A stretch of 64,000 bases of DNA from Sphagnum compactum. Lineage: Eukaryota > Bryophyta > Sphagnopsida > Sphagnales. A program made the position numbers and the translations under genes. The stretch spans positions 13,444,213 to 13,508,212 of the forward strand of contig OZ234493.1 of the NCBI GenBank assembly GCA_965153455.1, in the 5' to 3' direction. The notes under the pieces were generated by a model, which worked only from the letters and a program-made list of their open reading frames with translations, was not told the DNA's origin and did no database searches. Positions 1-13,431 of the stretch are shown here, piece after piece (within the stretch, counting starts at the first letter, position 1; each line of letters begins with the position of its first letter).

Positions 1-3000
1 ATGCATGATTTCTAATATTATAATTGCCACTTTCTTTTTGTGAACTTCAGGTTGTAGTTGTTTGTTGTTTTCTTACTAAACTAGTTGCAAGTTGATGTCA
101 ACAAAAAATTGTTGTAAGATGTGCAAGTTTTCTTTAAGAATCATTTGCACATGACGAGCTACCATATTCCAACTTGCAACATTTTTCTATAAGTGTTTGA
201 ATTTTTTTGTATTAGATTTGCATTCTAATATGGTTTCAACCTTAGTAATTTTGTTTCTATGTCTCATCAAGAATGATTGATGGATGTGTTGGCAATTAGT
301 TGCAAGGATATAATTATAGTTGTGTTTCTCATGGGTCACATTGCATAATCATGTTTTGTTTATGCATGTCTCTTGAGGTAGGTGGATTGTTGATTCTCCA
401 CAAGAGAACAAGCCAAATTTCGCTACATGTCAAAGTAAAGAGGAGAAATTTATTGAAACCTTGCTATGTACTAATGAGTTGCAAGAACCTATAGTCTAAA
501 AATGACAACCTAAATCCTTTTTTTCTCCGAAATGTGGTGCAAAAATGGGGGATTTTCCCATAAAACCCTTTGTAGAAGTCACAAGCCCCTTTTTTTTTGG
601 GTCACCAATTGATGAGGTGAAAAAAAAGACATGGGGTTCAAGTCCTTACAAGGTGCTTAGACTTAGTAATCAGCACTTACATTTTAAAAAATTACTTATA
701 AAGACCACATGTTGCACAATTGCATAATAACATAATTGTATGTGGAACATCTAAAACCTGAACACTTCTACACATGTAGATTCTCACATTCCCTTGCCAC
801 TCATGCTACATATTTAGAGTAGTTATAAAAAGAAACAAGCCTCTAACCTTTAAACAAAGGCAATCAAGGAATTAAATGTTCCTGAGACTTTTGAATGTTC
901 CATTGACTTAACCCATTGCCCCACCATCATTCACCCATATGACAAATTCTTGAAATGTGGACCTCCCTCTAGTGCCAAACAATTTAACTAGGCTGACCCA
1001 TCATGGATATATTATGCCCTACAAAAACTTCATTAAACCTTCGTCTAAGCATCTAGGCTATCTTGTTTGTGGGAAGTCATTGTTATCACATGTCGATCTA
1101 ACATATGAAATCAAACATCACCCTTTTGGACAAGAGTACTTCTTCGAGTAAGGTAGAACTGTAACAACATCATTAAACATAACGACCACTACCACCACCA
1201 CCGTTTGTACTTACTTTGTTTTAGAGTAAACACAAAGTATGAAAGGAAAAAAAAAAAGGGGTGCCATTACATGTGTACCTAAACCGTGAAGTACACATTA
1301 TCACTTGCACATGGAACATGAACAACCCCAACTACAATCTCATTCAAAATGGGCTTATTATACCTATTGAGTAAACATTAAGACTGGTATATAACAAATA
1401 GCACTTGCGACCTCAAGTCTCATACTACTACTTAGTACTACTCAATGGCCATAGTCCAATGTACATGTTTTTTTGGGCAAACAAAATAAAACCACCTTTC
1501 TATATACTTATAATCCTTATTGGGTACTTAGTACTTACTACTATCAAACATAGTTTTTTTTTTAAAGTACTCATTTCTTTGTTGTTTGTGTAACCACAAA
1601 GATTTGAACAACTGCTACTACATAGGTACTAAGTACTAGTTACTACTTGTAACCCATTTTTTGTTGGTTGTTGAATCCAATTCTTGATGTCTAATCTCTT
1701 GAGAACCTAGAGTTTAGAAATGACCATTTTGTGTTCATCATAAATGCTGCAAGTTATGATTTTGAGAGTTCATAATGATGCATGATTGGTATGTGGTGTT
1801 GGGGTTAACGCCCAAGAAATTATACTCATAAGGGAACAACAACAACTTCTTCTCTAGGTACCTCTTGTATGTGAGTTTGTCAATGCATTGAATTGGATGG
1901 GGTCCTTTATTAGGTATACAAGAACTTCTTGGGGATTGTTCCATCACATTATATACCCTACATTCAACACATTATATGTTTTGGCATCCCTTGTAGGCTT
2001 CCCCTAAAGCAACCATGGTCCATAATAATGTCCTGATGGTGGCTAATGTGGGAAATTGCAGTGTGAACTCTCATGAACTTTATAGAGGATTTAGCCAAAT
2101 TTGGCCACAAGAAAGATAATGAAGTAGAAAAATTTCTGAATTTGTGCTATAAATTTGGCGACCTGCTAAACCCTATTTATTTGTCTAAATCTGGCAACTT
2201 CCATTACAATTGGCCTGCAGTTCTGGTGCAAATTTTACAAAACCCTAAAACCCATATCCAAGGTACCCATTAATCTACTTTTCCTATGTTATGTAACCCA
2301 CTTGCTTGTAAGTTGCCATTGAACAATTTTCATAGTCACTCTCAAAGATATATAAATTAACATAGTAGTAGTAGGAGATGGGTACATTGAAAACAACCTT
2401 GCCACACTTTGGAAGTAAGTTTCATGTCCAAAAGTGGAGGCTAACTACCCCCAATATATATGCTAAGGGAGTTTACTTCGAATATTATTATTCAAATGAT
2501 GTGGAAAAAAAAAAAGAAAAAAGAAGAAGGTGCAACTTAATGAAAAAGAGTAGAATTTATAATTCATTTCAATGTTAATAGGGTGCTAAGAAATGGAATA
2601 TGGTAATATACTTAAAATACATTTAAAATATTTTAATATAAAAAATTAATATTTAATTATTTCATAGCCTAAAAAAGTACCCATTTATTTCATATGCTTC
2701 ATAAAATCTATAAAGAATAACCTTCTCCTTGAGAATAGATGAAAATCATGGTTTTATAAATGATAACTCAGCAAGCAGGCGAACTTGTGTTGCAAGTGAT
2801 GAGCACTTGATGACAGGGTTGAAATTGGCCTGGATTCCAGCATCATGGGTTTCAGCAAAGGACATGTGGTTGGAGTTTTCAAATCCCCAAAACCAGCAAG
2901 AAAGAATTTGTATGAATGATGATGATGGGTAGTTTGGAACCATGATTTGTTGCCAGCCTCTTTGAAAGTTCAGGATGATTAGCTAGTTTTGAATTTAATG

Positions 3001-3386
3001 TATAACAAACTTCATGGTTACAGTACAATGGGAATTTCAAGCAAATATGTGATGAAGATGATGAAGCTACCTCATCAATTTTCATGGCATAAAACAGCAT
3101 TTATATGAATATATACAACTTTATTTTGTGATAATAATAATAATAATAATATTATTATTTTGCATTTGTGGGCAATTTGTTGGATTGTAGTGCAATTTGG
3201 GGAGACAAAGACTATGTTAATTGTAATTAAGAAATTAAGTTTACAACATATTCCATTTTTATACATAGATGATAAGAATCACCAGACCAGTGATAATTTT
3301 TTAGACCGTAAGTAACTCTTGTATGTTTGCCAATATAAGGCGGAGGTTTGGAAAAAAAAAAAAAAATCTACTTTTCTCAAAGCTTT

Positions 3387-3461
3387 GGCCAAATTTGGCT
3401 AAGTCAAGAAGTCCTCTAGTGAATGATCACCAGTTCACTTACCTCACAAAATTGAAAAAAA
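3387..3461 (+). repeat. A-tailed dispersed module, copy 1
   Basis: Starts at the palindromic GGCCAAATTTGGCT, continues through GATCACCAGTTCACTTACC to CACAAAATTG and ends in an A-run. The order matches the copies at 4287, 33330 and 54912, all on the + strand. Confidence 0.6.
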
Positions 3462-4286
3462 ATTTATAAACAATAAAATAAAATCCAACTCTGGTTCATT
3501 GTTGCTCCCACAAAGTTTGTAGCACGTATATAACAATGTGTACAAAAACACTGACCACAACCCGTATATCTCAAATCTGTTCACTATTCTCGGAAATGCA
3601 CTAGTATAAACAATGGGTACCAAAATCTGACAACATTCTGTAGGTGACTTTTCTGTCTCATTATTATTGTCACAGACTGAGCATTAGACCACAATCCTGC
3701 TGCATTCATGCATGTTGTTGCATGAGCAAGAAAGCTTGCTCTTCGTCCCTACTACACATAGCATCTGTCATGCAACAACGTCTCTCTATTCTATTTATTT
3801 ATCTATCTATCGTATGATCCAGTTGCAAGAACTCGGGCTGAATACTAACATGAGTTTAGTGCATCATCATGTACCTCGTGTTAGAACTAGAACATGCTTT
3901 GTAAGAAGCCCTTTTTTTTGGGGGTGAATTTTCACCAAGTTTGGCAACCCAATAAAGAAAACCCAGTGCAACTCATTCACAAGATTTTTGTGAACAAAAG
4001 AAAGAGCCAAAGTTGCTAGATTTCAAGGAAATGTTTTCTGAAAAAATTGACATATTTAGACAATAGGTTCCATATATATACTCCTTCAAATTTTTCTGTG
4101 GTTTCGAAAGTTTAGTGAATCTTTCCAAAATTTGGAAATTTTCTTCAATTTGAAAAGTAATTTCATTTCATTGTTTGTCATCACAGTGCAAATGTTTTGG
4201 CCAAAACCAAAAATTATTGGTTCCAAGAGGTCACAAGTATATAGCAAGATTCTCACATTTTGTTTTCACCTTCCTATCTGACCTGT

Positions 4287-4371
4287 AGCCAAATTTGGCT
4301 AATTCTTCTTGTGGATGATTGCCCGGGTGACTACATCACAAAATTGGAAGGAAAAAAAAAAAAAAAAAAAA
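4287..4371 (+). repeat. A-tailed dispersed module, copy 2
   Basis: AGCCAAATTTGGCTAATTC, then GGATGATTGCCCGGGTGACT, CATCACAAAATTGG and about 20 A residues. The long A-tail makes this the copy most suggestive of a retroposon 3' end. Confidence 0.6.
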
Positions 4372-5839
4372 CCTGCCTGTAAAAGTAGCATTAAAACTGA
4401 ATTTTTGTGTCTGAATTCAGATGGGTGGGTGAAGCTTTAACTTGAATTTAGTGGTTGCTTATTTGTGTCATGATCTGAACATTTTGTGTTTGTAATGTGT
4501 CAGGCCCACAAGCGTCAGTCAGTCAGTCAGGAAGGTCCAAAGAAATGGCCTACCAAAACAACCATTCAAACCAAACTTTCAATAAGTGCAGATTTAAGCT
4601 GCTAAGCTACCGTGCAAACGGCAGTTTTCAGTACAATCTGCAAAGTAGGAATTGCAGAAGCCACCAGCAGTTAAGTAAAGCGGATTCCTACACTACACTT
4701 AAAACACTTAAGCATTCTTAAGTGCCATACATATATTTCAGTCAGCTCCAGCTGCATGATCTCTCTTGGTCTTGCCAACAAGCACAGACCAATGTGATGG
4801 TTCAGATGATCCGTCCTTTCAGATCTTAAGTGTACCCAAATTGGGAAAGTTTTGCAAGGTGAACTCAAGGACACAAACATTTTTCACAATTAAATTTTTT
4901 GTTTCCTTTTTTATCAGAATCAGATCTTAATTCTGATTCCAAAAAAATTCATGAAATTGCCAACCTCCAAAATAATTTGCAAGAATTTATATGTTAATTC
5001 CCATTCAAAAAATTCCATGCAAGTGAAGAATCCCCAAAAGAAATTTGTTGGGATTATATCTTAATTCTGATTCAAAAAATACAGGCTCGCAATTCGCCAT
5101 ATTGGGAATATGAAAAAGGCGCCATCACCCTTACAGGACTTACAGTTTATTAGCATGCATGCATTCCCATGCAACAATTTCACACACTGAACAAAGAGAT
5201 GTAAGTAAAGCTACCTGACTTCTTTATGCAAATTTCTCTGTACATGGCTAATTATGAAGGGTAGGCTATATGCAGATCATCATGTATTTTGTGCTTTTTT
5301 TGTGTGTGCGGGGATGGACTTCTTTCTCGAGCGTGGAACAAGTCATCATAAGAATGGTGTGTGGACCCAACCAAGTACCCATCACAACAAATCATCATGC
5401 TTATGATACGTGCGGTGATATAGTAATCCTCCGTCCCACTTACAACCCAGTTTGAGAAATCAAGTGTGGCAGCCTAGTTCATCATGTAATACAAAAGTTT
5501 GTTTGATGACCTGGGTGAACAGTTTTTGGGGGGAGAAAGAAAGTGGCTCACCACCAGCTATTACCCACCGTTCATAATCTGTCAGCGATTTCAAAGTCAG
5601 TATTATCGAGTGTAGTTAAACCCTAGTAGTTGTTTGTATGGTTTTGGCTGCAACCCGAGACCTTTTTTGCAAGGGTTCTTCAAAACCCATGATTAGCATG
5701 CTCAAGAGTCAAGAGCCCATTGAATTCTTTGAAGAGATAAAATGATGATGCTGGTAAAGAAAGTCTTTATTATATAATATCCTTTTCTATTGGCTTCGAA
5801 GTTCTTCTGACTACTAATATTTATAAAAAAAAAGTCTTA

Positions 5840-6182
5840 GAGCAACTCCACCCGTGCTCAGTATGTCACCCTACAAACTAAAATATGAAGAAAAGTCAAA
5901 ACATGCCAGTTTGGCTCAACAATTGGGTTTTGGCCCAGCATTCTTGAACACATTTGGCTGAGGCCGGTGAAGTAAGTGCACATCAAAGTTGAACACCTGT
6001 TGTTGATTGGCTAGATAGTTTGATTGATCGAGGTGGGTTGGAAAATTTGTAGTCTCCCCACCAGTTTGCAGTCCCAGTTTTAGTTTTATGGGTGGGGTTG
6101 GGAAGAAAAGTAAATAACTAAACTTGGATGTGAGAAATATTTTGCAAGGTCGCATACTGAAGCACCACCGCTGGAGAAACTC
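5840..6182 (+). mobile_element. Tourist-like (PIF/Harbinger) MITE, copy 1
   Basis: 343 bp flanked by TTA direct repeats (5837-5839 and 6183-6185), the 3-bp duplication typical of PIF/Harbinger. Imperfect terminal inverted repeats are GAGCAACTCCACC / GGTGGAGTTGCTC-type ends (right end CGCTGGAGAAACTC), followed by a subterminal GTGCTCAGTATG. Same orientation as copy 2. Open frames inside are non-coding by-products. Confidence 0.8.
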
Positions 6183-6769
6183 TTATACCAATAGATTGAT
6201 CTCTATAGGATCTTCTCACTTTTTAATGTCAAAACATGTGTGCATGGCATGTGTGCATGGGAGGTTTTATGTTCTATCCTTTTTTGGTGTAGAAGACGAA
6301 TTTATGGGTATATTTTGAATAATAATGCCAAATTTAATGTGCCTAGTATATTGCAAGGATTGGGAAGACCCAAATTTTAGGCATCTAGGTAACTAGCCTA
6401 GTACCACCAGTTCATCAAACCCATGTTTGGCAACTACTTGTCTGATAGAATGTGGCAATGGAAGGAGAATGCCAGACCAGAGGTATAATTCTTGGGGGAA
6501 GTGCCATGCATCTTCTTGGATATGTGTTTCTGGCCCTATGGATTTACATCAGGATTGCTGGATACACACTTGTTGTTGGAGGATGCATACAAGATCAAAG
6601 CTACTTACTACTCATCAAAGATGAAAAAAATTCATTTGCAATTCCTTGCCCCCTCCTCCCTGTATGTAGTAGTTAGTACCTATATGATTGTCAGTGACAA
6701 ATAGCATGGCATTTTGGGGTGTTGTTCAGTGTACTTGGTTGATAGCAAATTGGTGGACCTTGAATAAAG

Positions 6770-6845
6770 CATGAGGAATCAAACCCCGGGTGAGTACAAA
6801 GATCCAACTTGATATTTGATTTTCACCTATTAAACCATTAACATT
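6770..6845 (-). mobile_element. Candidate tRNA-derived SINE head (minus strand)
   Basis: On the minus strand, TGGTTTAATAGG (box A-like, 6826-6837) precedes GGTTTGATTCC (box B-like, 6775-6785) by about 52 bases. One base of box B differs from consensus. Weak evidence only. Confidence 0.3.
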
Positions 6846-9800
6846 TATAACACCCATGATGTTTTTTGGTGCCTTCCATTGTCTTCCAAAAAAGTTTGGG
6901 TTCTTTCAATGTTTTTTTTTCTATCATACTTCTCCTATGTATTTCTTGGTGCCCTTATTATTGTCTTCCAACTTAATGCCCTTTGGTGCTTTTAGTATGC
7001 TTTTTTTTTTGGACAGCCTTGTTAAATTGTTTATTACCATTTTTGTCTTATTATCGTTTGTCATCTTCTGTTATCCTTGGTGTTGTTTGAGAATAATTTT
7101 TGTTGTTCTTGAAGTTTAGTTTATCCTTGAACCAAAACATGCCACTAATTTGATTTTTGATGTTTTCATATTTGATTTAATAATTAAAATATGATTTGTT
7201 TTATTTTATTCTAATATCTTTAATTTTTATTCAGATTATTACTAAATTTAAATTATTTTTTAAAATAATGTAGCTTTCAAATTATTATTATAACATAATT
7301 TCATATTATTTTATTTGTAATTTTTATTTTCAATACAAACCAAAAATTAATCTCATTTTAAATTTAGTGTTACCATTTCTTGGAGTTATGGACACTATGA
7401 AAATTAATCAATATTAGATCCATTAAGGGATATATGGATATAAAGTGTGGTTTAATGGTTTAAAATACACCAAGACTGATTTTTTGGTGTCAAACTTCAC
7501 ATTGTTGCCAATTGTTTTTAGGAAAGGAAATATTTCATTGCAAGATTCCTTTTTTTTGAAAAAAAATCATCAAAAGAATAGTTATTTTGAGTTAATGCAA
7601 CTAATTTTTTTATTATTGGTAACTATAGGTAACCAAACTATAAAAAGGTTTTTTCTTTGGGCAAGTTCTAGAAAGTGGTTATTAAATATTGCTACATTAT
7701 TCAAATTTTAAAAAGCTATTTTATTAATCTCAATTTCCACCCAATTTTCAAACAATTTGAATTGTTCACAGATTAGATTTTTCTCCCCCCATTTGTTATC
7801 TTCTTTCCTTTCCTTTTTTCTTCTTGTAAATTTTTAATGGCAATAAGTCATTCTTCTTCTTATGTTATTAATTCAAATAACAACACACATTTAAAAAAAG
7901 TTGCAACCAATTCAACATATTGATTAGATGTGGAAAACATGCATGATTTAATATATTCATAATATTTTCAAGGTTTTTAAAATACATTTGATTAATCTAG
8001 TAAAACTGAAGCTTCAACAAATATTTATAAAATAATTAATGAATTTTGAATATTTCATGTCAAGAATAAAATATTCTTGAATATTTCAAAAGATTATATA
8101 TTTCCCTTCACACATTTTTGTTATAAGAAAAAGTAAATTTGAAAACGTTTATAGATAATATAGTTAGTGTCAAAGATGCTAAGGTATTAGGTTAATAAAT
8201 AAAATGTAAATATAAAAATGACATCGGTTTACAATAAATTATGCAATAAATAAAATGGATTATTTTCTTCTAATAGGTCATATTAGCATAAGGGACAAGG
8301 ATCACCAAATGAGTTTAAAAAGACATACAAACCATATCATTTTATCAAATTTTGTTTGTTCTACGACAACATTTTCATTTTCTATCCTTTTTTACAATGT
8401 CAATAACAATTTTAAGGGTTTCCATAAGTTGCAAGAATATTTTAAATCCATATAATAAGAAATCAATAATTTTTATATTGTAAGTTTATTTGTAGTTATC
8501 ATCAAGCAATGACATTTGTAATGAAAACAATGTTGGTCATTTGCCCATATAATTAATAATGTTTCAAATTGAATTTTTAACAAATCCCCAAAAAAAACTA
8601 ATGAAAAGACCACAAATTTAATCCATCATCAATACATAGAAGGATCATTTTTATTCATTAAAGGATTCTTGCATAGGTTTAAGTTTTATATATTTATTGT
8701 AGGAAGTTTTGGATTGTGAAACATGCCATTATCCCAATAGATTGTTAATAATGATTGATTTTGTCACAAGGCATGCACAAAGTTATTTTAGTTTATCTAT
8801 TCATATTATGTATGCAATCTTGTAACAAAAATCAAATAACATTTTGCATGTATAATGTTTTGTAAACACTCACAAATCCTTATTCAATTTTGTTCAAAAT
8901 TGATGTCAATTGTGGATTTTAAAGATAATATTATTTTGTAAGTTTGCTTCTTTAGTCATTATTTAATCACTTTTCTTCTATATTAAATTGTATCTTCAAG
9001 TTGTTTTATCCTTTGCTTTATTTTTAAAAAAAATTGACAAGTATGTAGGTTTTAACTGTTTAGGTTTTTTTTTTCCCTCTTTTAAAATATAAATATTTAT
9101 GACATTTAAAATATGTTTGTAAAGGTATAAATGGTTTGTTATCATATGTCTTGTGCTATATAGTCATGATGTGATGTAAATATCTTAATAAAAATAAATA
9201 TCAATTTTTTTTAAACCAAAAATGAAAATGCATAAGAAGAACATTGAAAGAATATTACATTAATTTATTTATTTTTGGTTCATTAAATCTTTCAATCATT
9301 TTTTTCACACATATTGAGGTGAACATTAGTTGCTATGTAACACTTTAAATGACTACAAACCACAATGAAGAAGAAGAGGAAGGATGTAAAGGTGCATGCC
9401 CAAACATAACTAGTTGTGTTGCACATACGTAAAAACTTGAAATCAAATATGCATGTCTATTATTTTAAGGCAATAATAAATTGTTATAACATAAAAGGCA
9501 ACAACAATACGAACAAATTAATCAATTAAAAGAATTTCATTATGATTTTTCTTATTAAGTTTTCATAAAAACATTAATGAAGTTTTTAAAATAACGTCAA
9601 ATTAATTTTAAATTTTTATATTTCATAAACGAGTTTTATATTAAAATTTTAACTTATTTTTAAATTGATGTGTTTTATTTTAATCAAAATTTTCGTAATT
9701 TTTCAAGAATCTCATTTTAATAAGATTTAAAGGAATTGAAGCTACTTATTTGTATGTTTATCAAACAAATTTTATTTTAAAAATTAGTCATATGAATTTT

Positions 9801-10516
9801 TTTTACATTTCATAGTGATATGAAACCTTGTGATACAAAAAGGCAAGTGGCAACCCAAAAAATAAAAATGATATAAAGGCATGATTAAATAAGTTATCCA
9901 ACATTCATATTTTGAAAAAAAAACCCAACAAGTAGATGGGTAGACTTCAAAACAACCCATCAATTGGATGGGTGCACCCAAAATCTACACATGCCCGTCC
10001 ATTAGCTTGGGGCATAACAAACTCAAGACAAAAAATGTTCCATAAAAAGTCACAATCTATGTGAGAAAAACACAATTCTAAACAATTTTAATATTTTATT
10101 TCTATGGTCAACCTTCATTCTTGTTTTATGTTCAACACATTACCAAATTCATACAATTATGATTTATGAAACAAAAAGAAAAGATTGAATATTGTGCATT
10201 GTATCGAGATGACTCCATCATGGTTGTTTTCATATATTAAATGCAAAAGCATCTCTTCAGTTGCACCTTTTGCATTGACATATGCTCCTTTGTTAAAAAT
10301 CTTTTGAATAATGTCGACATATTCATATGAAATGTAACTAAACAACACATTATGCATAACATATGTTATGTAATAATTTTTCTTTGTTTGCACCAAAACA
10401 AAGATTTAAATTTTTATTTTTTTTTCCAAATGTCTTAAAATGCAAGACACTAATTCATTCCTATATGAAGTTAAAGACATGAAAAAACATTAAAGTTATT
10501 ATTTTTTAAAAACATT

Positions 10517-10545
10517 GTTCCATTCCATTCCATTCCATTCCATTC
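10517..10545. repeat. (CCATT)n microsatellite
   Basis: Five to six CCATT units in intergenic DNA. Confidence 0.9.
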
Positions 10546-10928
10546 GACAAAAATGTCAAATGGTCAATGTCCAACATGGTTGTAATGACGAGCACTTATG
10601 AACCCTATTTGTAGTTCACATAAACCAGTTTCAATTATCGTTGTCAATAGAATTTACAACAAGTCACATACCAAGTCATATGGAGCAACTCAAACTTTTA
10701 AAAGTAATTTATACATGTGTAAATGGACAAGTATCATAGATAAATAGGTAAAGGAATGTAAGTGATTACTATGTAAGTAGGTAGGTAAGTAGGGGAGGCA
10801 CTCGGTGGCTACTAGGTAGGTAGATAGATGCACGTTGATTGGATAGTACATAAGTTAACTAACCACAGTGGTTAGCTATTGAACAGAATACAATAGAAGA
10901 ATTATGTATGGGTTTCAAAGAGTTTGTG

Positions 10929-11224
10929 GAAGACAAAAGGGGATCTAACTAGGGTTACGTTAACCCTAGTTAGATCCCCTTTTGTCTTCTACAAAACCCC
11001 CAAGAAGAGATCATTTGATCAAATGGGTAAACCCTCAAAAAGCTAACTAACTCAAGGGGGTTCTTGTGGGCCACTGAAACAAACAATGCAGCCAGGTCTG
11101 GAAGGAACTAACTCTGGTTGGCTTGGTGCAGAAAAAAGCTGCAAAGACTCTCTCTCAACATCACTAGGTAGGCTTAATGAACCTCTTGTCATGTAGAAGA
11201 CAAAAGGGGATCTAACTAGGGTTA
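10929..11224. mobile_element. Nested inverted-repeat element with three copies of a 29-base terminus
   Basis: A 29-base sequence starting GAAGACAAAAGGGGATC occurs at 10929-10957, inverted at 10961-10989 (3-base spacer), and direct again at 11196-11224. The second and third copies bound a 264-bp segment like a small transposon with terminal repeats (about 33 bases counting TGTA/TACA). The first two form a near-perfect hairpin. It may be a foldback element or an insertion next to a solo end. Confidence 0.65.
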
Positions 11225-12504
11225 AGTTGACCAGATTCCAAAGTACATTTGGTAAGTTAGGTAGTATATAATAATAATTAAATTAGGTAGTACTATTATT
11301 ATTATTATTATTATTATATGGTTCTCAATCTAAAAGCTCCCATAAATGGAGTTAGTTCAGAGGGTTTTTTTTTAAAGGCAAAAACTTCCCACCTTGACAC
11401 TGATTTTATTTTATTTTTTGGGAAAATGGCTATACAAATTAGAAGTTTTTTTTTTTGGGGATTTTGAGTTGCTGCCAGATTCAGAGATTTTCTTAAAAAC
11501 TTGCCAGATTTTTTGGATTAAGTCACATAAGGTAGCAAACAATATAGAGGAGTGGTTTTTAAAATTTTTAAAATTTTAAAAATAATAATAATAATTTTTT
11601 TGGGCCATTTTGTTGGTAGCCAGAAATTTTCACCAATCCACTTAATTGACAAAATTGAATTGGGAAAAGAAAAACATGTGGTAGGTAGGTAATCATGTGA
11701 ACCTCTTCCCCATGTAATTAAACCCTAAACCCATGTACCTAACCACTGTTAATTAGAAGGTCAAAACAACAACAACAACAACAGAAGAAGAGGACTTTGT
11801 ATTAATTAATTAATTAATGAGGCTTGTCACTTCTTCTAATCTAATCACAACATGGCCAACAACTTCCTCCAACTAATTGGTGGTGTTTGGAACAAAAGCT
11901 TCAAAACATGGTTTGATTAGGGCTAGGTAGCATGTCTTATGACAAGTTACATGAGATTTCAGAATTCAAAAAACAAAAGGCCTAGGAACTAATAGTAGTA
12001 GGTAGGCCCATGCAGAGGTGGGTGGTTATGGTGGTGTGCCAATTGTGCATGGTTGTGAACAATTTGCAGTATGAATTGATTTTTTAAAGTCCTTTAAAGC
12101 TGATGATGATGATGATGATGATGATGAGTTGATTTTTAGTATTTATAAAAACCCATTTTTAAATAAATATATATATTCAAAATTATTTTTTAACCATTTG
12201 ATTTTTTCATTGGTTTTTTTTTTTTTTTTTTTTTGGGTAGTAATGTACTTTGTACAGATTGAAATCCTGACATGATTTGTTGCATCCTTTTTCCAACTAT
12301 GGGAGAGAGAGAGAGAGAGAGAGAGAGTGGGAGTTTTTTCTGTCTCATTTTGGGCCTCCAGACTCCAGAGTCCACACATGGGAAAGAAAGATGTTCATTG
12401 CTAACTGACAATTTGCAACAGGTTACATTTTCATGTCTCTCTCTCCTGTGCTGCTTTTTTCTGTTTTCATTCATTAACAAGGGTGTGTGTGTGACACTAA
12501 CTCT
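11225..12504. other. Gene-free stretch left of repeat family R
   Basis: Short microsatellites (ATT near 11295, AAC near 11768, ATTA near 11800, GAT near 12102, GA at 12303), a T-run at 12218 and no recognisable gene. 11440-11640 has weak similarity to sequence preceding the A-tailed modules (GCCAGATT blocks). Confidence 0.5.
12303..12327. repeat. (GA)n microsatellite
   Basis: About 12 GA units. It produces spurious Ser-Leu-rich frames on the minus strand. Confidence 0.95.
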
Positions 12505-12824
12505 GGCCTTGCCATTTACATTTTAAAAGTATCCTTAAGGCCAAAAGAAGAAGAAGAAGAACAATTATGGAAACTCATGCAAAATTATTTCACCATGCAA
12601 AAATATGATCGTTAAAAAAAAAAAATCCTCTAAAAGAAACCCAAATCCTTCAAGATAATTATAACTCTATAATAACTAATCTCAAGTTTTAAACACAAGC
12701 CAAAATATCATGTTTCAAAAATCCCATATAAAAATAGATCTATTTGCCCATGGGACAAAATCCCTTGAAGCTACTATTCTCTATAATGAATCAAAAACAC
12801 AATATCCTTGCCTACCAGGGCAAT
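12505..12824 (+). repeat. Dispersed repeat family R, copy 1
   Basis: Begins GGCCTTGCCATT and ends near CAATATCCTTGCC. Collinear with 33775-34070 throughout, sharing for example TTTCACCATGCAAAAATAT, CTAATCTCAAGTTT and CACAAGCCAAAATATCAT. No coding capacity. Confidence 0.75.
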
Positions 12825-12900
12825 CAAAAATCAGTAAAGGGCCTAAAATTCTCCATCCCTATCCTAAAACCTCACCTCTCCTCCCTCAGTAAGCAAAACA

Positions 12901-13110
12901 AATGGCAACTTATATTGAGTGGAATTTTGAAGACTCTATGGCAACTAAGAAGTCCAAGAGACTCGATTGTTCAAGCCTTATTTCTATTTTGTACAATAAA
13001 TGGCAATTTTGATTGAGTGAAGTGTGGTATTTTGAAGACTCTATGGCAACTAAGAAGTCCAAGAGACTCGATTGTTCAAGCCTTATTATTTCTATTTGTA
13101 CAATAAAAAC
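12901..13110 (+). repeat. Two-copy tandem duplication, period about 98-105 bp
   Basis: TTTTGAAGACTCTATGGCAA and the next ~40 bases occur at about 12925 and again at 13030, with a 7-base indel between units. Recent, with few differences, and next to the Helitron remnant. Confidence 0.85.
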
Positions 13111-13189
13111 CTTGTTGAGATGAAGATTTCACGTTTGTATGTGAAGTGTAATGCATTTTTCACCATAATTTATTTGCCACATTTAAATC

Positions 13190-13431
13190 CTTTCATGGAC
13201 TCCTCCTCCTCCTCCTACATCGTTTACACTTTCTTTACACATCAATTTGGCTCTCATTTGACAATTCAATATCATAGGAATTACCTTCGTCATGAGGTTC
13301 AAGCGGTTTTGTTCAATAGCCGCATAAGCATCCACAATGTATTGATGCCTCAATCGGTCACCCCGAAGCAACACAATGCCATCAGAGTCTCGATGTTGAA
13401 GTTGATAACCATAAAATTCGGCCATTGTCAC
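13190..13431 (-). pseudogene. Helitron helicase-like (Rep N-terminal region) remnant
   Basis: The minus-strand translation contains MAEFYGYQLQHR, LLRGDRLRHQYIVDAYAA and IEQNRLN, a pattern typical of the Helitron helicase-like N domain (family form: GRL-x-QQYxVDxY-x-x-IExxRL). Only about 80 codons remain, without the replication-initiator HUH motif or helicase motifs, and the frame is lost upstream. A dead fragment of a rolling-circle transposon. The Helitron termini (5' TC, 3' hairpin-CTRR) were not located. Confidence 0.7.

Larger units (their letters stand above)
1..5836. other. Gene-free AT-rich stretch
   Basis: No gene recognised. All open frames are under 75 codons and none shows a family motif. 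Contains the two A-tailed modules at 3387 and 4287, an (AAT)n run near 3129-3158, many TACTTAG/TAGTACT repeats around 1370-1650, and A- or T-runs. Confidence 0.6.
6186..10928. other. Gene-free, very AT-rich stretch
   Basis: Nothing coding was recognised. 7100-9800 is especially A+T-rich with short poly(T) and poly(A) runs. The only structured items are the SINE-like candidate at 6770, the CCATT microsatellite and TAGGTAGG runs near 10770-10820. Confidence 0.6.

Noticed and set aside
570-650. Box B-like GGGGTTCAAGTCC as a tRNA or SINE
   Set aside because: No credible box A at the right distance and no tRNA fold.
5916-6155. 79-codon minus frame resembling the one at 20577-20807
   Set aside because: The shared translation comes from two copies of a MITE, not from a gene family.
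7441-7510. TGGTTTAATGG followed by TGTCAAACTTC as a SINE head
   Set aside because: Box B match too poor and no supporting second copy found.
11720-11740. AAACCCTAAACCC as telomeric sequence
   Set aside because: Only a single short telo-box-like match, not an array.
12143-12526. Overlapping frames of 78-96 codons
   Set aside because: Generated by the GA microsatellite and T-run; no homology visible.
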